A stretch of 64,000 bases of DNA from Lachnospiraceae bacterium (lineage in GTDB: Bacteria; Bacillota; Clostridia; Lachnospirales; Lachnospiraceae): the NCBI GenBank assembly GCA_011959925.1, contig BLMD01000195.1, forward strand, positions 1 through 64,000, written 5' to 3'. Below, in pieces: positions 55,889 through 64,000 of this stretch. The translations under genes and the position numbers were made by a program. The notes below the pieces were generated by a model. The model was given only the letters and a program-made list of their open reading frames with translations. It did not search any database and was not told where the DNA came from. Every line of letters begins with the position of its first letter. The stretch's first letter is position 1.

Positions 55889-56910
55889 ATCTCTATGAAA
55901 CAATGAAAAACGGCGTATATATTATAGCCGAAATGTCGGCGAACCATGCCGGAAAGATAGAACATGCATTTCGAATCATAGAAGAAGCGGCAAAAGCGGG
56001 AGCCGACTGCGTGAAAATCCAAACCTATACGGCAGATACGCTCACACTCGACTGCGACAGAGAGGAATATAAAATCAAGGGCGGTCTTTGGGACGGATAT
56101 CGATATTATCAGCTGTATCAGGAAGCGTATACCCCATGGGAATGGCAGCCGAAGTTAAAAGAAAAGTGCAGGGAGGTGGGCGTGGATTTTTTGTCTACGC
56201 CGTTTGATCCGACGGCGGTGGATTTTCTGGAAGAGATCGGGACGGAATTTTATAAGATCGCTTCGTTTGAGCTGGTGGATATTCCTCTGATCGAATATAC
56301 GGCGCGCAGGGGAAAGCCGATGATACTTTCGTGCGGCATGGGCAGTGAAGAGGAAATCGAAGAAGCTTTAGAAGCATGCAGGCGGCAGAACAATGAGCGT
56401 GTGGTTCTGTTAAAATGCTGCAGCCAGTATCCTGCAAGGTATGAGGATATGAATCTGTCCGTCATACCAAAGATGCGTGAGCGCTTTGGCGTTCCGGTCG
56501 GATTATCGGATCATTCCATGGGTTCTCTGGCGCCTGTTGCGGCGGCTGCCCTTGGGGCGAAGGTGATAGAGAAACACGTTTGCCTAAGCCGTGATATAGC
56601 AAATCCGGATGCGGGATTTTCTATGGAGATGGAAGAATTTGCAGACATGGCTGCGGATGTGCGAAATGCCGTCCGGCTGCTGGGAAAGCCTTCGTATGAG
56701 CTGACAGAACAGGAAAAGAGCGGGCTTGCCATGCGGCGTTCTCTGGCGGCGGCACGCCCGATTCATGCCGGTGAAGTATTTACGCCGGAAAATATAAAGA
56801 GTATCCGCCCGGCAATCGGCATCAAACCTAAATATTACCGAAAACTGCTGGGAAAAGCGGCAAAAAAGGCGTATGCGTTTGGCGAGCCGATTGATGAGAC
56901 GGAAGTATAG
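55885..56910 (+). CDS. pseI: Pseudaminic acid synthase
   Basis: 341 residues, ATG 55885 after AAAGGAGAGGGG. NeuB/PseI TIM barrel (YIIAEMSANHAGKIEHAFRI; GADCVKIQTYTADTLT; GVDFLSTPFDPTAVDFLEE; PVGLSDHSMGS) with a C-terminal SAF antifreeze-like domain (RSLAAARPIHAGEVFTPENI). It condenses 6-deoxy-AltdiNAc with PEP. TADTLTLDC and the spacing favour PseI over NeuB. Confidence 0.93.
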   Translation: MNLYETMKNGVYIIAEMSANHAGKIEHAFRIIEEAAKAGADCVKIQTYTADTLTLDCDREEYKIKGGLWDGYRYYQLYQEAYTPWEWQPKLKEKCREVGVDFLSTPFDPTAVDFLEEIGTEFYKIASFELVDIPLIEYTARRGKPMILSCGMGSEEEIEEALEACRRQNNERVVLLKCCSQYPARYEDMNLSVIPKMRERFGVPVGLSDHSMGSLAPVAAAALGAKVIEKHVCLSRDIANPDAGFSMEMEEFADMAADVRNAVRLLGKPSYELTEQEKSGLAMRRSLAAARPIHAGEVFTPENIKSIRPAIGIKPKYYRKLLGKAAKKAYAFGEPIDETEV

Positions 56911-56971
56911 CCGCAGGGAATGCGGTCTTAAGATGGGATGAGAGAAACGAGACAGAAACGGAGCGGAGCAG

Positions 56972-57439
56972 ATGGCGTGTTATTTGAGAGCGGCAGAAAA
57001 AGAAGATATGGATTTACTGTTTGAATGGGCAAATGAACCTCTTGTGCGGAAACATTCGTTTTCAGACAAAGAGATCACGTATGAGGAACATAAAAAGTGG
57101 TTTCAAGCTTTGCTGAACGATCCGAACAGGCGTCAGTATATCTACATGAAGGAAGAACAGCCGATCGGACAGGTACGTATGGAGCTGGATGGAGAAACGG
57201 CAAAGATCGGTTACAGTATTTGTGCCGGTATGAGGGGCAAGGGATACGGAACGCTTCTTCTGCGGGAAGCGTGCGTTTGTGCCAGGCGGGATTTTCCGGA
57301 CATCCGGACGTTTGTCGGAGAAGTAAAACCCGAGAACCAGGCATCAAAGCGTGCTTTTTTCAAAGCGGGATTTTATGAGAAAAAATATACCTATGAAGTA
57401 TCGGCGGATCAATTTGATGCAAATTGTCAGGGTTTTTAA
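56972..57439 (+). CDS. pseH: GNAT acetyltransferase, PseH-like
   Basis: 155 residues. GNAT fold: YLRAAEKEDMDLLFEWANEP, the acetyl-CoA loop GMRGKGYGTLLL, and VKPENQASKRAFFKAGF. Between pseI and pseG, so it is predicted to acetylate the 4-amino group of the PseC product. Family certain, substrate from context. Confidence 0.87.
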   Translation: MACYLRAAEKEDMDLLFEWANEPLVRKHSFSDKEITYEEHKKWFQALLNDPNRRQYIYMKEEQPIGQVRMELDGETAKIGYSICAGMRGKGYGTLLLREACVCARRDFPDIRTFVGEVKPENQASKRAFFKAGFYEKKYTYEVSADQFDANCQGF

Positions 57440-57503
57440 AACCGGTATCCTGGTATAGACCGGAGAAAACGCAGACGTAAAATGTTGTATGAAGGATAAA
57501 GCC

Positions 57504-58514
57504 ATGTTATATATAAGAACGGATATGAATGAGACGATCGCCACCGGACACATGATGCGTTGTCTGTCGATCGCGGATGCGGCAAAAAAGCAAGGGCAGG
57601 AGACGGTATTTCTTGTAGCAGACGCTCAGGCACAGGAGCTGTTAAAAAAAAGGGGATATGCATACCGGATTCTTGGTTCGGATTGGAACGATATGGAAGC
57701 CGAACTGCCCATTCTCCTGGAGACGGTCAAAAAGCTGCAGATCAAAAAGCTGCTGATCGACAGCTATCGGGTGACTCCGGCATATCTGGATCAACTTTCC
57801 GCAGCGGTAAAAACATATTATATAGATGATCTGAATGCGTTTTTGTATCCGGTGCACGGACTGATCTGCTATGCAAATTACTGGAAATCGTGCGGCTATC
57901 CCGCCAGGTATCCAAAGACAGAATTATACCTTGGGTTAAAGTATGTCCCTTTAAGAGAAGCTTTTGCCGGCTGTGAAAAGAAAACGATCCGGCCAAAGGT
58001 AAAGAATCTGCTGCTTATGTCCGGCGGGTCGGATCCCTGTGATATGACGTTAAAGATTTTAGGGCGCCTGCACAAAGCGGCGTATGAAGAAATTCATGTA
58101 ATCTGCGGGAGATACCATACAAGATATCATGATCTGTGTAAGATGTCCCTTAGATATCCGAATCTGCATATACACAAAGCCGTAGATGATATCGAAACCT
58201 ATATGGAACGGGCTGACCTTGCGGTTTCCGCCGGAGGAACGACATTATATGAATTATGCGCCGTGGGCACGCCTGCAATATCCTATTCTTTTGCAGACAA
58301 TCAGCTTGAGAATGTGAGGACTTTTGACAAAGAAGGGATCATTGCGTATGCGGGCGACGCAAGGAAGCAGGACGCAGCGTTTCATATCGCAGCGATGCTG
58401 GAAAGATACCATACGGACGCCGCATTGCGGCGTGAACGGTCGGAACGAATGCAGGATTTGGTGGACGGAACAGGTGCAGGAAGAATTGCGGAAGTGTTGG
58501 CGGAAGGCATATAA
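57504..58514 (+). CDS. pseG: UDP-2,4-diacetamido-2,4,6-trideoxy-beta-L-altropyranose hydrolase
   Basis: 336 residues from ATG 57504, since AAGGA at 57492-57496 is well placed; ATG 57489 lacks a site. MurG-like GT-B hydrolase: IATGHMMRCLSIADAA, LLIDSYRVTP, LLLMSGGSDPCDMT and SAGGTTLYELCAVGTP. It removes UDP to free the sugar for PseI. It completes the window's pse set apart from PseB. Confidence 0.9.
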   Translation: MLYIRTDMNETIATGHMMRCLSIADAAKKQGQETVFLVADAQAQELLKKRGYAYRILGSDWNDMEAELPILLETVKKLQIKKLLIDSYRVTPAYLDQLSAAVKTYYIDDLNAFLYPVHGLICYANYWKSCGYPARYPKTELYLGLKYVPLREAFAGCEKKTIRPKVKNLLLMSGGSDPCDMTLKILGRLHKAAYEEIHVICGRYHTRYHDLCKMSLRYPNLHIHKAVDDIETYMERADLAVSAGGTTLYELCAVGTPAISYSFADNQLENVRTFDKEGIIAYAGDARKQDAAFHIAAMLERYHTDAALRRERSERMQDLVDGTGAGRIAEVLAEGI

Positions 58515-58537
58515 AAACGCATGGGAGGGATTGGAAC

Positions 58538-59782
58538 GTGAAACGGCTTTTATTTTTTGTCGGCGTCTATGATACGCTGGATTTATTTATCTATGAATTG
58601 AAACGGGAATTGGAAACTATGCAGTATGAAACGATGGTGTTTGACGTACGGGACATGCAGCAGAGCTTAAAAAACCTGGCGCAGTTTGTCGCGCGTCCCG
58701 TGGAGGCTGCCGTTACATTCAATAATCTCGGGTTTAACATGGAGCTGCATCCGGGCGTGAATCTGTGGGAAGAACTGAACATTCCCTGTATCAATATTTT
58801 GATGGATCATCCGTTTTGTTATCACAATGCGCTGGCGGCGGCTCCGCGGAATGCCGTAGTCCTCTGCACGGACAGAAACCATATGGCGTATGTCAGCCGG
58901 TTTTATCCTAAGATTCCGGTTTCCGGGTTTCTGCCGCACGGGGGAATCGAAGCATGCGGCGTTAGAAAACCTGTCAGAGAACGAAAGATAGACGTATTAT
59001 ATGCCGGCGGACTTTCCCGTTCGTTTGCAGAGAATGTGATTCCGGATTTATCCGGATATCAGGGGTTTGACGTGAAAAAAGTCTGTGAGGAAGCTTACCG
59101 GATGTTAACGGAACATCCGGAGAGGACGACGGAAGACGTGCTGGAAGAGGTTCTGCTTGCGGAAGGCGTATGCTTCTGCGGGCAGGAACTGGCGGAGATT
59201 ATTGCAGATTTACATGTGGTTGATTTGTACGTGGTTTCTTATTTCCGGGAACAGGCGGTAAAGGCGGTGGCAGAAAGCGGAATTGAAATTACGCTCTACG
59301 GCGCCGGATGGGAAGACTGTGCATGGATCGGGCTGCCGAATGTCCGTTACGGCGGGCGGGTCGCTGCAGAAGAAATTGTGGAACAAATGAAAGACGCCAA
59401 AATAGTCTTAAATACGATGACCTGGTTCAAAGACGGTACGCATGACCGGATTTTTAACGGTATGCTGCAGGGAGCGGTTGTGGTCTCCGACAGCTCAGTC
59501 TATATGAAAGAGGAGTTTTGCGGGAAACCGGATGCAGACGGGACAGACCGTCGGGAACTTCTGCTGTTTGAACTGCAGGAAATTTCATCGTTGCCGGACC
59601 AAATCAAAGCATTGCTGGAAGATGAAACGCTTGCGCAGGAGATCGCGGATCGGGGATATGAAAAAGCAAAGGCAGGGCATACCTGGCATAACCGCGCAGC
59701 GGAATTAAAACAGGATATTTTGGACCAAACAGAGCTGATGGATGTTCTGCATCGTTCGGGAATAGGAGAATATAGGGTATGA
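58538..59782 (+). CDS. CgeB-like glycosyltransferase
   Basis: 414 residues, GTG 58538 with GGGAGGG upstream. N-domain FFVGVYDTLDLFIYELKREL, NIPCINILMDHPFCYHNAL; C-lobe EITLYGAGWEDCAWIG, LNTMTWFKDGTHDRIFNGM and VVVSDSSVYMKEEF. It is paralogous to the gene at 43410 by fold rather than close sequence. Following the pse genes, it is a candidate pseudaminyltransferase; inference only. Confidence 0.8.
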   Translation: MKRLLFFVGVYDTLDLFIYELKRELETMQYETMVFDVRDMQQSLKNLAQFVARPVEAAVTFNNLGFNMELHPGVNLWEELNIPCINILMDHPFCYHNALAAAPRNAVVLCTDRNHMAYVSRFYPKIPVSGFLPHGGIEACGVRKPVRERKIDVLYAGGLSRSFAENVIPDLSGYQGFDVKKVCEEAYRMLTEHPERTTEDVLEEVLLAEGVCFCGQELAEIIADLHVVDLYVVSYFREQAVKAVAESGIEITLYGAGWEDCAWIGLPNVRYGGRVAAEEIVEQMKDAKIVLNTMTWFKDGTHDRIFNGMLQGAVVVSDSSVYMKEEFCGKPDADGTDRRELLLFELQEISSLPDQIKALLEDETLAQEIADRGYEKAKAGHTWHNRAAELKQDILDQTELMDVLHRSGIGEYRV

Positions 59783-60726
59783 ACATAGCGGTTGCGTCAA
59801 ACAGGGCGTTTCTGAAATATTTATATGTAATGCTGACTTCGTTATTGGAACAGGATAGCAGAGGGGACAAAGATATCTATATTTATTTGCTGTCTGCAGA
59901 TTTCAGTGATGAAGATGCGGAGATGATCCGGCGGTTGGTGGAGGGGTACGGAGAATGCTTTCACTTTATCCGGATAGAGACAGACTGGTTTCCGAAAGAA
60001 CTTCCCCGCAATGAATATATTACGGTGGAATCGTATTTTCGTCTGGCAATTGCAGATCTTCTGCCGCCGGAAGCGGAGCGTGTGCTGTATCTGGACGTGG
60101 ATCTTATTGTCAACCGGTCTTTACGCGGGTTTTATGAGACGGACTTTGAAGGAAAGTCGCTGATCGGATGTCCGGACGTTACTTCTGCAGCAAAGGAGTA
60201 TCTTGCAGGGGCTTCGCTGTTTGCAGCGCTGAAAGAAAAAGAAGGATTTTTGTATTTCAATGCGGGGGTTTTACTGATGCATCTTAAGAAACTGCGGCAA
60301 TGTTATACATTTTCATCTTTTATGGAACAGGCGGCTGCGCTGAAAGACGAGCTGGTGTTTCATGATCAGGATCTTCTCAATTACCTGTTTTGGAATGATG
60401 TTAAATATATGCAGGCAGAACGATACAACCTTCCTGTGAGAACGGCATACAATGCGGGATTTGACGAAACATGGGCGAGGGAGCATACGGCGGTATGGCA
60501 TTATGCGGGCCCGAAGCCATGGCGTCATAAAGAAGTCCGTTATCCGTTGGAACGACTTTGGTGGGACTATGCAAAAAAGACGCCGTATTATACGGAACTT
60601 CTGGAAGAGATGGTGTTGCCGGAAATTGATACGGGTTATATGGACGGATTGTTCCGTCAGTTAAAACAGGAGAATGAACAGTTAAAGGCGGTCGTGGATC
60701 AGTGTATGAAACTGCTGGGACGATAA
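59779..60726 (+). CDS. Family 8 glycosyltransferase
   Basis: 315 residues, 4-nt overlap with the previous gene. NIAVASNRAFLKYLYVMLTS, RVLYLDVDLIVNRSLRGFYE with the DXD motif, LYFNAGVLLMHLKKLRQ, FHDQDLLNYLF and WHYAGPKPW, all canonical GT8. The end is a short coiled coil (FRQLKQENEQLKAVVDQCMK). This is the last gene of the glycan island; a promoter and riboswitch follow. Confidence 0.9.
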   Translation: MNIAVASNRAFLKYLYVMLTSLLEQDSRGDKDIYIYLLSADFSDEDAEMIRRLVEGYGECFHFIRIETDWFPKELPRNEYITVESYFRLAIADLLPPEAERVLYLDVDLIVNRSLRGFYETDFEGKSLIGCPDVTSAAKEYLAGASLFAALKEKEGFLYFNAGVLLMHLKKLRQCYTFSSFMEQAAALKDELVFHDQDLLNYLFWNDVKYMQAERYNLPVRTAYNAGFDETWAREHTAVWHYAGPKPWRHKEVRYPLERLWWDYAKKTPYYTELLEEMVLPEIDTGYMDGLFRQLKQENEQLKAVVDQCMKLLGR

Positions 60727-60744
60727 GCAGGCAAAGTTTTTTAT

Positions 60745-60772
60745 TTGACAACCCCAAAGTTCTGTGTTAAGC
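60745..60772 (+). promoter_or_regulatory. Candidate promoter of the riboflavin operon
   Basis: TTGACA at 60745-60750, then a 16-nt spacer and TTAAGC (60767-60772) preceded by TGTG as a possible extended -10. The predicted start near 60779 lies just before the FMN riboswitch. The -35 is perfect, the -10 weak. Confidence 0.5.
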
Positions 60773-60796
60773 TGAAACGGTAAAGTGAATAACAAA

Positions 60797-60953
60797 ATCT
60801 TCAGGGCAGGGTGACTTTGCAGATGCAGGGAATTCCCTACCGGTGGTAAAGCCCACGAGCCGCAAGGCATGATTCGGTGACTCTGATTCAACCGCACAGG
60901 TTTGAGCAGCCAGAATTCCGAAGCCGACAGTATAGTCTGGATGAAAGAAGACA
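60797..60953 (+). promoter_or_regulatory. FMN riboswitch (RFN element)
   Basis: The conserved core is readable: ATCTTCAGGGCAGGGTG at the 5' end, TTCCCTACCGGTGGTAAAG, CCCACGAGC, GATTCGGTGA, TCCGAAGCCGACAGTATAG, then TCTGGATGAAAGAAGA closing the P1 helix. Between the first GGGTGA and AATTCCC there is a longer insertion containing a second GCAGGG, so the P2 loop is longer than usual. It lies 112 nt before ribD and would repress the operon when FMN is abundant. Confidence 0.95.
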
Positions 60954-60991
60954 TAATATCGTTAATCAGAAAAGTGTGTACGATACCATAT

Positions 60992-61025
60992 CCGGCTCTG
61001 GAATAGAATGCTATTTCAGAGCCGG
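60992..61025 (+). terminator. Riboswitch expression-platform hairpin (attenuator)
   Basis: CCGGCTCTGGAATAG (60992-61006) pairs with CTATTTCAGAGCCGG (61011-61025), 15 bp with one G-T pair and a 4-nt loop AATG. The tail TTCCTGTATG is only weakly T-rich. It is positioned between the FMN aptamer and ribD, as expected for ligand-dependent termination. Confidence 0.65.
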
Positions 61026-61064
61026 TTCCTGTATGGAAGAAGCCGGTCAGAGAGGGTGTGGACG

Positions 61065-62168
61065 ATGAGGCCAGAAGATTATATGATGCTTGCAGTAGAA
61101 GAAGCCAAAAAGGGAGAGGGCTTTACAAATCCCAATCCGATGGTGGGAGCCGTTCTTGTGAAAGACGGGCGTATCGTCGGCAGGGATTATCATCACAAAT
61201 ACGGGGAATACCATGCGGAACGGAATGCGATAGTTCACTGCGGCGAAGATTTGGACGGAGCCGAACTCTATGTGACGCTGGAACCGTGCTGTCATTACGG
61301 GAAGACGCCGCCCTGTACAGAGATTATCCTGGAGAGCGGCATACAAACCGTTTACATTGGTTCCATGGATCCCAATCCTCTGGTAGCGGGAAAAGGCGCG
61401 GAAATTTTAAGGCGGCATGGCATCGAAGTGATCACCGGGATCTGCGAAGATGAGTGCCGTAAGCTGAATCGTGTTTTTTTTCACTATATCCGCAGCAAAA
61501 CGCCGTATGTCGTGATGAAATACGCCATGACGGCAGACGGAAAAATAGCGACGAAAACCGGGGCGTCGAAGTGGATTACCGGGGAAGCGGCAAGGGAGCG
61601 GGTACACAAAAGCCGTCATCAATATATGGGGATTATGGTGGGCGTGGGAACCGTGCTTGCCGATGATCCAAAGCTGACCTGCAGGCTAAAAGGAAAGAGG
61701 AGTCCCGTGCGTATTGTCTGTGATACGAACCTGCGGACGCCGCTTGCGTCTGCACTCGTAAGAACTGCAAAGGAGACGCCTGTTATTCTTGCGACGGCTG
61801 TCCGGGACGAAGAAACGATACGTCCCTATCGAGAGGCAGGCTGCAGGGTTTTAGAAGTTCCGTTGGAACAAAAACACATCAATCTGCAGATTTTAATGCA
61901 GAAGCTGGGAGAACTGGGTATCGACAGTATTTTGTTAGAAGGCGGCGCAGAGCTTAATTACAGCGCGCTAAAGAGCGGAATTGTGCAGGCGGTGGATATG
62001 TATGTCGCGCCCAAGCTCTTTGGAGGTTTCGGCGCAAAAACTCCGGTTGCGGGCGAAGGCGTAAATTTTCCGCAGGAAGCGTTTGTTCTCTGTGAGCCAA
62101 GGATCGAACAGATCGGAGAAGATATTTTGATTCAGTGGGAGGTAAAGCCGTGTTTACGGGAATCATAG
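61065..62168 (+). CDS. ribD: Bifunctional riboflavin-specific deaminase/reductase
   Basis: 367 residues, ATG 61065 after GAGAGGG; the longer frame from 61008 overlaps the attenuator hairpin and is rejected. The N-terminal deaminase has zinc ligands His50 and catalytic Glu52 (YHAERNAIVH), Cys75 and Cys84 (LEPCCHYGKTPPC). The reductase half has KYAMTADGKIATKTGASKW, GVGTVLADDPKLTCR and LLEGGAELN. It carries out steps two and three of riboflavin synthesis. Confidence 0.95.
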   Translation: MRPEDYMMLAVEEAKKGEGFTNPNPMVGAVLVKDGRIVGRDYHHKYGEYHAERNAIVHCGEDLDGAELYVTLEPCCHYGKTPPCTEIILESGIQTVYIGSMDPNPLVAGKGAEILRRHGIEVITGICEDECRKLNRVFFHYIRSKTPYVVMKYAMTADGKIATKTGASKWITGEAARERVHKSRHQYMGIMVGVGTVLADDPKLTCRLKGKRSPVRIVCDTNLRTPLASALVRTAKETPVILATAVRDEETIRPYREAGCRVLEVPLEQKHINLQILMQKLGELGIDSILLEGGAELNYSALKSGIVQAVDMYVAPKLFGGFGAKTPVAGEGVNFPQEAFVLCEPRIEQIGEDILIQWEVKPCLRES

Positions 62169-62800
62169 AAGAAAAAGGGAAGGTTCTTAGAACGGAGCCG
62201 GACAAGCTGCATATCCGTGCCCAAAAAGTGCTGGAGGGAACAAAGGTCGGAGACAGTATTGCGGTAAACGGCGTATGTTTAACGGTTACCGCCCTGGACG
62301 GCTCGTTATTTACGGCAGACGTTATGCCGGAAACGATGCAGCGGAGTTCTCTCGGCGCTCTGCGATCCGGTAGCGGCGTTAATTTGGAGCGGGCGATGGC
62401 GGCAGACGGCCGTTTCGGCGGGCATATCGTATCCGGGCATATCGACGGAACGGGGACGGTAGAGAATATTGTAAAAGACGGCAACGCCGTTCGCTGCCGG
62501 ATCCGGACGCAGCAGGAGATTACCCGGGGTATCGTGGAAAAAGGGTCGGTAGCCATAGACGGAATCAGCCTTACCGTTACGATGGTACAATCGGAGCGGT
62601 TTGAAGTATCGGTGATTCCCCACACCTTAAAAGAGACCATATTGGGGGAAAAACGAATTGGTTCCGTTGTGAATCTGGAAAATGACATCATAGGCAAGTA
62701 TGTGGAGCGCCTGCTGTTTAGCACACAGAAAGAAACGCAGGGAATGGCGCAAAAAGAAACGGTCCTGACAAGAGAATTTCTGCTTCGGGCCGGATTTTAA
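62150..62800 (+). CDS. ribE: Riboflavin synthase alpha chain
   Basis: 216 residues, GTG start at 62150 with GGGAGG at 62137-62142, overlapping ribD by 19 nt. Two tandem lumazine-binding domains: [25 protein letters not shown] and [13 protein letters not shown] in the first; then the repeat with [15 protein letters not shown] and [11 protein letters not shown] in the second. It dismutates two lumazines to riboflavin. Confidence 0.95.
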   Translation: MFTGIIEEKGKVLRTEPDKLHIRAQKVLEGTKVGDSIAVNGVCLTVTALDGSLFTADVMPETMQRSSLGALRSGSGVNLERAMAADGRFGGHIVSGHIDGTGTVENIVKDGNAVRCRIRTQQEITRGIVEKGSVAIDGISLTVTMVQSERFEVSVIPHTLKETILGEKRIGSVVNLENDIIGKYVERLLFSTQKETQGMAQKETVLTREFLLRAGF

Positions 62801-62814
62801 GAGGAGGTCGTAAT

Positions 62815-64000
62815 ATGGACGAATTATCTGCATTCGGCTCGGTGGAGCAGGCTCTTGCGGATTTAAAAAACGGTAAGATTATACTGGTAACAGACAACGA
62901 GGACAGGGAAAACGAAGGAGATTTTATCTGCGCCGCGGAATTTGCCACAACAGAAAACGTGAATTTTATGGCAGTACACGGGAAAGGATTGATCTGTATG
63001 CCCATGGGGCAGTCTCTGGTAGAGAAACTGATGCTGCCGCAGATGGTCGCTGACAATACGGATAATCATGAGACGGCGTTTACCGTATCCATCGACGCGG
63101 CAGAGACGACAACCGGAATTTCTGCCAAAGAGCGGGGAATTACCGCCAGAAAATGCGTAGATGAACATGCAAAACCGGAGGATTTTCGCAGGCCCGGGCA
63201 CATGTTTCCCCTTCTGGCAAAGAAAAACGGGGTACTGGAACGGGAAGGGCATACGGAAGCGACCGTAGATTTAATGCGTCTGGCAGGGTTAAAAGAATGC
63301 GGGCTTTGCTGTGAGATTATGCGGGAAGACGGTACGATGATGCGGACGCCGGAGCTGATAAAGCTGGCAGAAAAGTTTGGAATTACCATGATAACCATTC
63401 AGTCGTTAAAGGAATACCGGAAAGTACACGAGAAACTGGTGCAGAAGGTTGCCGTAACGAAAATGCCCACGCGTTTCGGTGAATTTATTGCCCACGGCTA
63501 CATCAATACGTTAAACGGAGAACACCATGTGGCGCTGGTAAAAGGGGAGATCGGAGACGGAGAGGACCTTTTATGCCGGGTACATTCCGAATGTCTTACC
63601 GGAGACGCGTTCGGATCGATGAAATGCGACTGCGGACAGCAGCTTCAGTCGGCGATGCGGCAGATCGAAGCGGAAGAAAGAGGCGTACTTTTGTACCTGC
63701 GCCAGGAGGGCAGGGGGATTGGACTGATAAATAAACTGCGGGCGTATGAGCTGCAGGATCAGGGAATGGACACGGTAGAAGCCAATCTTGCGCTCGGATT
63801 TGAGGAGGATCTGCGGGAATATTATATCGGCGCTCAGATTTTAAGGGACCTGGGCGTAAAGAGCCTGAAGCTTCTGACGAATAATCCCAGAAAGATCGAC
63901 GGGCTTTCGGAATTCGGGTTAAGTATCAAGATGCGTGTGCCGATTCAGATGGAGCTGACGCCGTTTGATTCTTACTATATGCGGACGAAGCAGAAGAAAA
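62815..64000 (+). CDS. ribBA: Bifunctional DHBP synthase/GTP cyclohydrolase II, cut by window end
   Basis: 395 codons visible, open at the right edge; ATG 62815 after GAGGAGG. The N-terminal DHBP synthase has [22 protein letters not shown] and [10 protein letters not shown], with [11 protein letters not shown]. The C-terminal cyclohydrolase II has [20 protein letters not shown] with its zinc cysteines and [11 protein letters not shown]. Only the last few residues should be missing. The operon order ribD-ribE-ribBA is the classic Firmicute one; ribH is expected next. Confidence 0.95.
   Translation, partial: MDELSAFGSVEQALADLKNGKIILVTDNEDRENEGDFICAAEFATTENVNFMAVHGKGLICMPMGQSLVEKLMLPQMVADNTDNHETAFTVSIDAAETTTGISAKERGITARKCVDEHAKPEDFRRPGHMFPLLAKKNGVLEREGHTEATVDLMRLAGLKECGLCCEIMREDGTMMRTPELIKLAEKFGITMITIQSLKEYRKVHEKLVQKVAVTKMPTRFGEFIAHGYINTLNGEHHVALVKGEIGDGEDLLCRVHSECLTGDAFGSMKCDCGQQLQSAMRQIEAEERGVLLYLRQEGRGIGLINKLRAYELQDQGMDTVEANLALGFEEDLREYYIGAQILRDLGVKSLKLLTNNPRKIDGLSEFGLSIKMRVPIQMELTPFDSYYMRTKQKK

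Noticed and set aside
61954..62724. 256-codon open frame on the minus strand across ribD/ribE
   Set aside because: Covers well-conserved riboflavin genes on the + strand; translation shows no recognisable motif.
1..64000. CRISPR arrays, tRNAs, insertion sequences or attachment sites
   Set aside because: None seen on reading both strands; no periodic repeats, transposase-like protein or tRNA-like cloverleaf noticed.

Overview
This window is most likely from a Firmicute of the Lachnospiraceae type (Clostridia). The evidence is moderate G+C, strong GGAGG ribosome sites, a LicD/TagF-type transferase at the left edge, an FMN riboswitch ahead of ribD-ribE-ribBA at the right edge, and protein sequences of clostridial character. 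Every gene I can support lies on the + strand, with short gaps or 4-nt ATGA overlaps throughout. I see no tRNA, rRNA, CRISPR array or insertion sequence.

About 60 kb is one very large glycan-synthesis and glycan-decoration island. Left part (1-6.6 kb): the end of a CDP-glycerol glycerophosphotransferase-like protein, a LicD protein with a TagF-like second half, and a GDP-sugar block (gmd, fcl, manC, manA). At 6.8-11.1 kb, four consecutive genes match, in family and in order, the Campylobacter jejuni Cj1418-Cj1417-Cj1416-Cj1415 pathway that makes 3'-phospho-cytidine diphosphoramidate, the activated precursor of O-methyl phosphoramidate capsule decoration. The first gene, the glutamine kinase homologue, carries an in-frame TGA. 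They are followed by an SGNH-like protein, a methyltransferase and an 832-residue sulfotransferase-like protein that is a candidate phosphoramidate transferase. The block ends at a terminator near 15.6 kb.

Middle part (15.7-40.3 kb, by eye more A/T-rich): a DUF1919 gene broken at a G10 tract, a UDP-xylose synthase, a NodU-type carbamoyltransferase, an SGNH hydrolase, a beta-propeller-like protein, glycosyltransferases, a perosamine-synthase-like aminotransferase, a radical SAM protein, methyltransferases, three sulfotransferase-like genes (one broken at a G12 tract), a GT11 fucosyltransferase and a hexapeptide acyltransferase. A small Rossmann-like module of about 100 residues recurs at the N-terminus, C-terminus or in tandem in about a dozen of these otherwise unrelated enzymes, and once alone behind a hydrophobic N-terminus.

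Right part (40.3-60.7 kb, more G/C-rich): a three-gene CDP-pentitol module (epimerase, cytidylyltransferase, reductase), CgeB-like and DUF4422 glycosyltransferases, a pyruvyltransferase-like protein, wecE, a WbqC-like protein, and a pseudaminic-acid set (pseC, pseF, pseI, pseH, pseG; no pseB). An FMN-riboswitch-controlled riboflavin operon follows, truncated by the window end inside ribBA.

No flippase, polymerase, ABC exporter or initiating phosphoglycosyltransferase is visible, and nearly all products look soluble. This fits cytoplasmic glycosylation of an exported protein such as flagellin, or one section of a larger locus whose membrane machinery lies outside. The GDP-sugar genes can feed the fucosyltransferase and the perosamine branch, the CysC-like kinase probably serves phosphoramidate rather than sulfate activation, and the poly-G tracts suggest ON/OFF switching of decorating enzymes.
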